64,000 nucleotides of DNA from Phorcus lineatus (lineage: Eukaryota > Mollusca > Gastropoda > Trochida > Trochidae), in assembly GCA_921293015.1 (NCBI GenBank), contig OV121085.1, forward strand, positions 16,083,731 through 16,147,730. The letters run 5' to 3'. Below are positions 56,246 through 64,000 of this stretch, in pieces. The notes under the pieces are model-generated. The model was not told where the DNA came from, did not search any database, and saw only the letters and a program-made list of their open reading frames with translations. Every line of letters begins with the position of its first letter. The first letter of the stretch is position 1. Position numbers and translations under genes: made by a program.

Positions 56246-56900
56246 GTCCGAGTCTTCCTCCCTTGAAGGCTGTCACCAAATATGAACACTCTAGGTGCTA
56301 AGCTTTACGAAATATCGTGTTAACAATGTATTACAAAGTGATGACTGTGTCGTTTAAAGTCCACTGGTGCCCGAGTCATCCGCTGTTGTAGGCTGACGTC
56401 AAATATGAACTCTAGGTGCTAAGCTTTACGAGATACCGCGTTAACAATGTATTACACAGTGGTCAAAGTGTCGTGGTGCCCATGAAAATGAGGTCAAGGT
56501 CATCAAAGTCGACTGGCGTCTGAGTCTTCCGCCATTGAAGGCTGTCAACAAATATGAACACTCTAAGTGCACGTTAACAATGTATTAGATATTGGACAAA
56601 GTGTCGTGGTGACCTTGAAAATGACGTCATGGTCACCAATGTCGACTGGCTTCTGAGTCTTCCTCCATTGAAAGCTGTCACCAAATATGAACACTCTAGG
56701 TGCTAAGCTTCACGAGTTATCGCGTTAACAAGAATCCGGACGGACGTAGTGTCGTGGTGACCTTGAAAATGACGTCAAGGTCACCGAAGTTGACTGGCGT
56801 CTGAGTCTTCCTCCATTGAAAGCTGTCACCAAATATGATAATCTAGGTGCTAAGCTTCACGTCAAGGTCACCAGTCGGAGTGTTACGGACAGACGCCGCT
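56246..56900 (+). repeat. Tandem array of family F, five units of about 125-150 bp
   Basis: Anchor gagtcttcc-type words lie at 56250, 56373, 56522, 56655 and 56803. Each unit has the form: rttgaaggctgtcaccaaat, atgaacactctaggtgc, taagctttacgag, cgcgttaacaatgtatta, gtgtcgtggtgacc, ttgaaaatgacgtcaagg, tcaccgaagt. Units vary by deletion. The last one is followed by the terminal phrase gacagacgccgctgaattc also found in the single copy at 32.7 kb. Confidence 0.88.
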
Positions 56901-57100
56901 GAATTCATTGTCCCCCATTCAAAGCGTATTTTGTAAAATAGAGATAGGAAACAGAGACTTGCAAATACTAATTATCTGAAATGAATCATGCCGTTTTATT
57001 TGGTTAACAATCTTCTGAATTACGCTCAGCAAATATCGGCTAAACCTCGCTGTGCACACTCGTTGGCACCTGTGACTCGTTTTCTTTTAGATATTCGAGT
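56901..57100. other. Unassigned spacer
   Basis: Nothing recognised. Confidence 0.4.
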
Positions 57101-57240
57101 GTGAGTGAGTGAGTTGGGGTTTAACGTGCTTTGAACAATATTTCAGTTATTAAACACGTGGATGACAAGCATCCAAAAGAGAGTGGAAGGATCAGGGAGA
57201 AAGGGATCGACAGCATGAGGAAAAGGACGGAAGAAAGATT
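57101..57240 (-). mobile_element. Family B, tail half
   Basis: Reverse copy from gtgagtgagtgagttgggg to gaaagggatcgacagcatg and ggaaaaggacgg; the head is absent. Confidence 0.85.
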
Positions 57241-57395
57241 AGATGTGTCAATGAAAATGTCATCTATGTAGTCCAACATGCTGATCGTTTTACAAGACTG
57301 TTAACCTAACTCTATATTCTAGTGGTCGTATTGACAAGACTGAAGCTTTCATAAAGTAACTTTAATTAATTCCTCGATGGAAGTTGTAAATTTGA

Positions 57396-58043
57396 GTGAG
57401 TGAGCTGGGGTTTAGTGAGTGAGTGAGTGAGTTTGGGTTTAACGTGCTTTGAACACTATTTCAGTTATTAAACACGTGGATGACAAGCATCCAAAAGAGA
57501 GTGGACAGATCAGGGAGAAAGGGAACGACAGGATGAGGGAAAAGACGGAAAGAAAGGCATAGTGAGAGATAGACAACAGGTTTTAGAGGGACTCAAATTT
57601 AGTCTGGCTTCTACCCGTCGACCTGTCCAGCTTGGGTGTCCCTACCAGGAGCAAGTTAGCTCCGGCTGGCATAGCTCTCAGGGTCTCTGAAGCACGCAAA
57701 CCACCACACCACGGCAAGGTATTGAGTCCAGTGATGGGAGCTGGGGTTTAACGCCGCCTTCAAGAGTATTTCACTTATATCGCGGCTGCTAGTATTAATC
57801 CAGGGAGAAAGCCCGCAACACCATTGTGGCTATGCATTGCGGTGAAACCTGCGGGCATCGGCTGGAACTAGCGAACCATGGGTGGTACTGCGCTGACACT
57901 CAGTTAAGCATTGCACCTAAACCTGACTGCGTGTAGAACAGTTCTCTACTGCAGACAAAGTTGCCGAGCCCCTGGCGGGATTCGAACCACGGACCTCTTG
58001 ATCCGAAGTCGAACGCGCTATCAACTCTGCTATCCCGCCCCCC
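57396..58043 (-). mobile_element. Family A SINE interrupted by family B
   Basis: The outer SINE has an 11-bp target duplication tgtaaatttga (57385-57395 and 58044-58054). Its tail end (gtgagtgagctggggttt) is cut off at 57413 and the element continues at 57738 to the tRNA-like head at 58043 (B-box GGTTCGAATCC on the minus strand). The 324-bp insert is a whole family B copy. Confidence 0.94.
57414..57737 (-). mobile_element. Family B element inserted in a family A SINE
   Basis: Full reverse copy from agtgagtgagtgagtgagtt to ggtattgagtccagtgatgg. A 12-bp duplication of SINE sequence, gagctggggttt, lies at both ends (57402-57413 and 57738-57749). Target duplications of this size are expected for LINE-driven retrotransposition, which supports B being a true SINE-like retroposon. 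Confidence 0.95.
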
Positions 58044-58054
58044 TGTAAATTTGA

Positions 58055-58557
58055 AACAGAATAAGTGTATGTGTAGAAACTAAATATCCGAAAATTTGGA
58101 AATGGTCTGAATTAAGATCGTTCTACAGGATTTAAACAATATTATCAAAGGGCTTAGACATTTATTTTTTTTAAATGGCAAGTTAAAGTTAATGCAAACA
58201 TAAAGGTCAAATCGTAGTGGTAAATTTATAAAATACTGTTTCTGACAACCATAATTTGAGGTAAATCATTTCATACCCTTTTGCAGAATTGTTTTGTTTT
58301 TGCTAAATGATATCTTTTAGAGTAAATATTACTGAATGTTTAGTCATCAAAGTGTCAAATGCTTGTTCCATTATTTTTCCCTAACTCATTTAATGTCAAA
58401 GGTACTTAACTTTGACAAAATAAAATGTCAACTGTGCCTTAAGAATGTCTGGAAAGTTCCTACAAGTCCCTGAATTGTTTAGTGTACTTTGGAAAGATAT
58501 CATTATTGGCTGGCAATGCAAAATTGTTAAAGTGGAGAACACGAAGAAGCGAATGTG
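58055..58557. other. Unassigned AT-rich spacer
   Basis: Nothing recognised. Confidence 0.4.
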
Positions 58558-58655
58558 TTATTGAACAATATTTCAGTTATTAAACAAGTGAATGACAAGT
58601 ATTCAATAGGGAGTGGGTAGATCAGGGACAATGGGATCGAAAAGATGATAGGGGG
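58558..58655 (-). mobile_element. Family B fragment disrupted by the retrotransposon LTR
   Basis: Reverse B tail and middle (ttgaacaatatttcagttat, gaatgacaagtattcaata, gggacaatgggatcg, aaaagatga) stop exactly where the LTR starts. The retrotransposon therefore landed in an existing B copy; the rest of that B copy should lie beyond the 5' LTR, outside this window. Confidence 0.8.
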
Positions 58656-58952
58656 TGTAGCGGAAAAAATAATCACCCCTTGATTTTTCTTTACACAGTT
58701 TATTCCATTTTTTTTTTTTTTTTCTACATAAAGTACAAGAAAATTGTGCGGGGCTTTTTCCCTACAAAGTTTCTTAACCTCTTGCAACACGCTACCGCAG
58801 CAGCGGAAGTACATCTACGCTTTACTTTAACTGGTCTTTAGTCCTAGTCGCGCTGCGCAACGCTACGTTCGCAAACCGGATCATCAACCGGGAGCGATCA
58901 CAAAAAATGGCAAAATAGAAAATAAATAGTATGAAAGTTAAATTATGTTACA
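58656..58952 (-). repeat. 3' LTR of the BEL/Pao element
   Basis: On the minus strand the LTR starts TGTAACATAATTTAAC at 58952 and ends TTTTTTCCGCTACA at 58656, so it has TG...CA ends and is 297 bp long. It is immediately preceded by a purine-rich primer (58953-58965). It contains a run of T/A (58710-58725) and an aataaa word on the minus strand. Without the second LTR the boundaries rest on the ends, the primer and the interrupted family B copy. Confidence 0.82.
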
Positions 58953-58965
58953 TTTCCGGCCCCTT
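58953..58965 (-). other. Polypurine tract of the BEL/Pao element
   Basis: AAGGGGCCGGAAA on the minus strand, ending directly at the TG of the 3' LTR. This is the expected primer site for plus-strand DNA synthesis in LTR retrotransposons. Confidence 0.85.
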
Positions 58966-59037
58966 AAATGTAAAACATTTAACCATAACCCTCATGAAAA
59001 TGAAAGTGACAATTATCACTCATACAAAACCTAGATT

Positions 59038-59589
59038 TCAGGTCACAGATTCCAAGAGACACAACTTGTGTATCGGTCTTGTCAGAATAGAGCTTTGCGT
59101 CTTTACCTCGACACATCGAATGAGTCCATCATTTCCTGGAAATGTTCTAATGATCCGTCCTAATGGCCACGAAAGCCGAGGAGATTGCTCGTCCATTAAT
59201 AGTACAATATCTCCAACTGAGATATTTACCTCGGGTTTCATCCATTTTTGTCTAGCTTGTAGACTTGGCAAATATTCTCGAGTCCAGCGTCTCCAAAACT
59301 GGTCCGCAAGAAACTGGATATGCTTCCATCGCTTCCTGTACACATGATGCACAGAGAATTCTCCTGGGGGTAATGATTGACTTCCACGCAACAACAAAAT
59401 GTGATTTGGTGTCAGTGCTTCCATATCTTTTGGACTATCTGAAACAACTGTAATGGGTCTACTATTAACAATGCTCTCAATCTCACAAAATAGAGTATTA
59501 AGACCCTCATCTCTAAGACTTTGTTCACACAACATTGAATTTAGCACTTTCCGCACTGTTCTAATTTGGCGCTCCCACACGCCACCCAT
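59038..59589 (-). pseudogene. BEL/Pao pol end: integrase C-terminal part and DUF5641 domain
   Basis: A 183-codon frame beginning GGVWERQIRTVRKVL, which holds the last catalytic Glu of the integrase, and continuing through NSRPITVV and LTPNHILL into a C-terminal domain (VGDIVLLMDE, SWPLGRII) of the DUF5641 type that closes BEL/Pao polyproteins. It is out of frame with the upstream pol and overlaps it by 49 bases. The overlap arises because sequence is missing between AINS and GGVWER, so the active-site spacing is too short. The frame ends 85 bp before the LTR, the normal place for the end of pol. Confidence 0.92.
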
Positions 59590-62500
59590 GAATTGATAGC
59601 AGTTCTAAGTTCTCTTTGAGCTCCCTTGAAATTTGTGCCATTATCAGATCTCACCAGTGTTGGTTTACCTCTCCTTGCAATAAATCTTCTTAATCCATTG
59701 ATGAAGGAATCTGTATCCATATTGTCTAGCTTCTCAATATGTATTGCTCTTGTGCACAAGCAGGTAAACAAGCATCCATAGCGCTTCACTTGACTCCGTC
59801 CTTGCTTGACATAAAAAGGTCCAAAACAGTCAACCCCAATATGACTGAACGGTGGTAGGTTTGGAGTCACCCTGTCTGCTGGGAGGTCTGCCATCTTTTG
59901 ACTTGAAAATTTTGCTGCATTTCTCCTACACGTCACACATTTTTTGAGAACCTTCTTCACTGCCTGTCTTCCCCTTATTATCCAGTACTTCTCACGGATG
60001 ACAGAAAGTACATGTTCTGTACCTGAATGTCCAAGCTCTTCATGTGTCGAACGCACAATAAGATTCACAATATGGTGTTGCTTTGGTAGAATCGCTTGAT
60101 GTTTATTTGATTCAGGTATAGGTGCATTCTTCAACCGTCCTCCGACACACAAAATGCCTGTTGAATTAAGAAAGGGGTCCAGCGCTTGAATAGAACTTGA
60201 TCCATTAATTGCTTTTTCTTGGTCAAGCATGTCGATTTCGCTAGGAAATTCTTGAAGCTGAATTTGCTTGATAACCGCTTTCTCTGCTTGCTTTAGTTCC
60301 TCTAATTGAAGTGGTTCTAAAGAAATAACTGCAGATTTGTCTCCCTTGGCCCTCCTTAGAAGACAATCTTTAATCCTGAGTATCCATGATACAATTCTTC
60401 TCAACTTGTGCCATGAAGAATATCTATTCATCAGATTGCTTGTACAATTGTCTTTGCATTTGGTGTCGGTCAGATTCACTGATGTCTTTTTCAATTCTAA
60501 ACTTTCACTTGGAATGTCAAACACTTCTGGAACCTGAGGCCAATATTCTTCACTCTGCCAGAGGAAGTCTGGTCCATGCATCCAAGTATCTCTTGAAGAA
60601 ATCTTGTCAGCGTCAATTCCACGCGAGGCATCGTCTGCAGGGTTAAGTGCTGAAGGCACATGACGCCAATCTTCTGGGGATGAAGAATTGCAGATCTGGA
60701 AAACCCTGTTTGCAACAAAAGTCTGATATCTTTGAGCAGAGTTCTTGATGTAGTGAAGCACAATCATGCTATCACTCCAAACATTTGAGTCCTGAATAGG
60801 TAATGTCAGCTCAGATTTAATCATATTGTCCAACTTGACACTAAGAACAGCAGCTGAGAGTTCCAGTCTAGGAATGATAATACTTTTGATTGGAGCAAGT
60901 CTAGATTTTCCTGCCAGAAATGAGACATGAACTCTTCCAGATGCATTCACTAATCTTAAATAACATACTGCCCCATAACCTCTGGTTGAAGCATTCCCAA
61001 AGTGATGCAAACTGTATGACATCACTTTTCCAAAATTGTCTGGCACTATGCATCGCGGCATGGAAAATCTTTCGATGGCTGGTAAGTTATCGAGCCATGA
61101 CTGCCATTTCACTGCATTTTCACTGGTCAAAGTAGAGTCCCAGTCTTTCTTAAGCCGACACTCATCTTGAAAAATCATTTTCGCCTGCAATACAACAGGG
61201 CTAAGAAAACCTAGAGGATCATACAGTGAGCTGAGCACACTGATAACTCCTCTCCTTGTCAAAGGCTTGTCCTTTGGTGTAAACTTGAAGACTAATTCAT
61301 CACTGTTCGTATTCCATCTCACTCCTAGAGCTTTGTCTTCTGGTAGCTGATTGCAACTGAGATCCAAATCCTTTAAATTCTTTGCTCTTTCTTCAACTGG
61401 TATTGATTCTATTACCTCCCGACTATTGCTTAGCCATTTTGTCAGCTTGAATCCTCCCCTTTGCAGCAATTGACCCAGATCTTGAACTAAGTGGACTGCC
61501 TTGTAATCTGTTGGAACCGACTTGAGGCAATCATCCACATAAAAGTTATTACTTACAGTTTCAACCACCTCTTGATCAAAATTATCTTGATTGTCCAGTG
61601 CAGTCCTCCGGAGTGCATAGTTTGCACAGCTTGGGCTCCATATACCTCCAAATAGATGAGATGTCATCCTGTATATTTCTGGTTTTCCATAAATGTCATC
61701 ATTATTCCACCAAAGAAAACGCAATGCATCTCGATGTTCCTCTGCAACTTTTACCTGATGAAACATTGCTTCAATGTCGCTGGTAATGGCAATCCTTTCT
61801 TGTCTAAAACGCAGGAGAAGTCCGAACAATGAATTGGTCAAGTCTGGGCCTTGAAACACTTGTGTATTCAAACTTTCCCTGTAAAATTTGGCGGAACAAT
61901 CAAACACAATACGAAACTTCCCAGGTTTCTTCTCACTGGTAACAGAATGATGTGGTAAATACCAGGTGAGTCCCTCACTACCTTGTTTTTCCAATTCCGG
62001 AACCTTCTCTGCGTAACCTTTATCCAAAAGGTCCTGTATCCCTGCCTTGTAACTGGAAAACATATCGTCATTCTTCGACAGCTTCTTACCAAGTGATTCC
62101 AACCGTGATTCTGCAACACAATAGTTGTTCTTCAAATTTGGCGGATCCTCTTTGAAAGGAATTGGCAAGTGGTAGTGACCATTCTCCTTTTTCAGTGTCC
62201 TATCCCACAATTCAACAACCTTTTTGTCCTGTGGGGACATCTGCAACTTTTCATCAACTTCATGGTCCAATTCCCAAAACCTTTCCACCTGTGCTTGTAA
62301 AGAGCTGTCTGCCTGCACAAAGTTGGAGACTATATTTTGCTGAGTACCTTCTCTTAATGGTCCATTAATAGCCCATCCAAAGATTGTTCTTGTAGCATAA
62401 GGTTCATTCGGTCCACCAAACCTGACGTCAATTGGTGCAAGAGCTAGTGGATTGTCCTGTTCAATCAACAGTGAAACTTTTCCATCTAAATCTGGTAGTG

Positions 62501-63707
62501 TTATCCCTTCAAAATGTTCCCACTTGTCAATATCCTTTTGAGTGACATAACTGTCCTTTAATGAAGGCATCTCTGAAAGAATGAATACATTTGACATCTT
62601 CAAGGAGTGTTGTCCGCTTGTATCAAAGATTGTAAGCGAAGTCATCTTTGTCTTTGTTTGAATACTGTCTGTCAGCGTATTGACCGATAACAAAATTGAA
62701 CTTCCATCGTCATCCAAATGCTCAGCCAAGTCCTTCGAACAGAAAGTATTTGTACTGCCGGGATCAAGTAAGGCATGTGTCTTGATGTCACCCTTGCTTG
62801 ACCTTACATAAACTGGCACAATTGGAAGTGCAATCCGACCAGAGAGTCCACCGGCCCCATGCATTCCACACACTGACTTGTGAGTATACATACTCTCATC
62901 TGTTTGAGTAGACATAGCAGAGGATTTCTTAAACTTACCCTTACCATTATTACTCCTTGTGAAGTCATGCAACAATGATGAATGCATTCTAACACAACCA
63001 CCAATTCCACACATGCTTTGTTTGGTACAACTAAATGACGTATAGTTACTTGACAAACAATTAAAACACAATCTATGCTTCATAACAAAGTCAAGTCTTT
63101 TCTGCAATGTTAGCTGTCTCAAACTGTTACAGCGGTAAAGGGGATGATGCCCTGAACAGTATCTACACACAGAGTCTCTTTGTTGAACACCATTGTCCCA
63201 TCGGAAACTTTTGTCTTGTTGTGGCCTTATTCCTTCCTGGATGTTGAAGTTGGTTGCTGTCCTTCTAAAGCCACTTCCATTCATAAGAGGTCTTCTCCTT
63301 GGTTCTCGCTCACAAGAAGTCCCAACACCGAATACGGGATCATCTAGTTCATCCGCTACGGTCTCGATGAAGCGAGCTAGGCTTTCTATTCCAGGGTAAT
63401 GTCCACACTCCTTCATATAACCAACTGCAGTTTTCCTCCACCTTCCTTGGACATGAACTGGCAATTTATCCACTATTCTCTTCATGCGTAACTGATTGTC
63501 TATCTCACTTAAGCGACCCATGGCGGTCAGTAACACAACACAACTGCGAACAGCATCAGCATATTTCCTCATCTCAGTACCGTCGCTGCCTCTCAGTGCC
63601 GGGCCCTCTGTTACTTTGTCAATCCAACTCTTTGAAATAACATACTCATTTCCAAACCTCTCATGAAGAAGCCTCCTTGCTTGATCATAGCCCAGCTCTG
63701 GATCCAT
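59541..63707 (-). pseudogene. BEL/Pao gag-pol polyprotein, 5'-truncated, with active-site changes
   Basis: The frame of 1388 codons from ATG at 63707 encodes, in order, the later half of the gag domain (residues 1-125), two Cys/His motifs (about 182-250), an aspartic protease (ALLDPGS, Asp 316), reverse transcriptase (TSDIEAMF with Asp 645; FYVDD at 723-727), RNase H (about 890-1030) and an integrase with its zinc-binding His/Cys set (1223-1261) and Asp at 1294 and 1356. Numbers count the GTG codon at 63710 as 1. An in-frame TGA lies just before that GTG, and the first half of gag is missing, so the start is a break point and not a true start. Odd residues are Tyr 223 where the second knuckle normally has His, and Asn 906 (FGNAS) where RNase H normally has its first Asp. 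The integrase is cut by a deletion at the frame end. Such a long open frame means the copy is young, but it is not autonomous as it stands. BEL/Pao elements are endogenous retrotransposons of animals. Confidence 0.93.
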
Positions 63708-63710
63708 CAC

Positions 63711-64000
63711 TCACTACAGAAATGACTTGGTTTCCTGAATCCGGGAAACCACAAGTAAAGTGGGTAATTGGGGTATCCAGTTGGTATCCATTCACTGAAA
63801 CTAAGTAACTTGGTTTCCAGCTACAATCCATTTTGGATTCTTTGATTTGTATATATCCATATATGGAAACCAACATGAAACTGTGGTCATAAGTATCGTG
63901 TTCGTTTCCATTTCTGGAAAGTGAAAATGATGATTTCTTTGAATGGAAACTAACATGAAACCATAATGTTAAGTTTCATGTTGGTTTCCAATCTTGTTTT
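63711..64000. other. Sequence upstream of the BEL/Pao frame with a recurring 17-base motif
   Basis: The motif ggaaaccaacatgaaac occurs at 63865-63881, as ggaaactaacatgaaac at 63945-63961, and inverted at 63973-63989. The last two form a hairpin with an 11-base loop. Further ggtttcc/ggaaacc pairs lie at 63727-63755. It shows no similarity to the 3' LTR and does not encode the missing half of gag, so it may be another inserted element or an intron. The 5' LTR is not in the window. Confidence 0.6.

Noticed and set aside
59038-63710. Domesticated host gene derived from BEL/Pao
   Set aside because: An LTR and polypurine tract are present, gag is cut mid-domain and the integrase is frame-shifted; a plain recent retrotransposon copy is simpler.
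63711-64000. 5' LTR of the BEL/Pao element
   Set aside because: No similarity to the 3' LTR at 58656-58952, no TG...CA ends and no primer-binding site; the 5' LTR must lie outside the window or be lost.
1-64000. CRISPR arrays, bacterial operons, riboswitches
   Set aside because: No regularly spaced direct repeats, ribosome-binding sites or prokaryotic gene density; the window is plainly eukaryotic.

Overview
The window looks like an AT-rich, gene-poor stretch of an animal nuclear genome, most likely a mollusc and probably a gastropod. That assignment rests on repeat style: tRNA-derived short elements ending in (ACTC)n, Tc1-like, hAT, BEL/Pao and Crypton fragments. No species can be named from it. 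I found no convincing multi-exon host gene, no intact tRNA or rRNA gene and no CRISPR array. Almost everything recognisable is a transposable element or a fragment of one.

Layout. 1-6.6 kb: unassigned AT-rich sequence, a 27-base G run beside a decayed SINE, and one weak exon candidate. 6.6-9.6 kb: two elements with related inverted ends and TTAA target duplications; the larger holds a near-perfect 171-bp palindrome. 11.0-11.8 kb: a degenerate tandem array of about 150-bp units. 13-23.5 kb: dense short elements, including a nest (19.95-22.47 kb) in which a SINE (family A) is interrupted by a second short element (B), by inverted-repeat elements (C) and by a Tc1 copy inside one of the C copies. 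24-32 kb: promoter-like motif clusters, a pyrimidine tract, two broken C2H2 fingers, B copies (one split by another transposon), and a hammerhead ribozyme with core-promoter-like signals just upstream on the minus strand (30178-30400). 33-48 kb: mostly unassigned, with scattered SINEs, C copies and a decayed BED/hAT transposase. 48.3-49.3 kb: a Tc1 DD34E transposase broken by one missing base. 54.5 kb: a Crypton-like tyrosine-recombinase end. 56.2-56.9 kb: a second tandem array. 57.4-58.05 kb: element B inserted in element A. 58.66-64.0 kb, minus strand: a BEL/Pao retrotransposon with its 3' LTR, polypurine tract and a long gag-pol frame; its 5' end is broken or lies outside the window.

Three dispersed short families are defined here by comparing copies within the window. 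A is a tRNA-derived SINE of about 265-320 bp. B is an element of about 310-325 bp whose 3' tail resembles that of A, suggesting one LINE partner moved both. C is an inverted-repeat element with ends CATCCTGCT/AGCAGGATG and about 9-bp target duplications, present from about 340 bp down to 54 bp. A fourth family (H) is another tRNA-headed SINE. The most unusual single item is the hammerhead ribozyme; the best genome-history signals are the nested insertions with matching target duplications.
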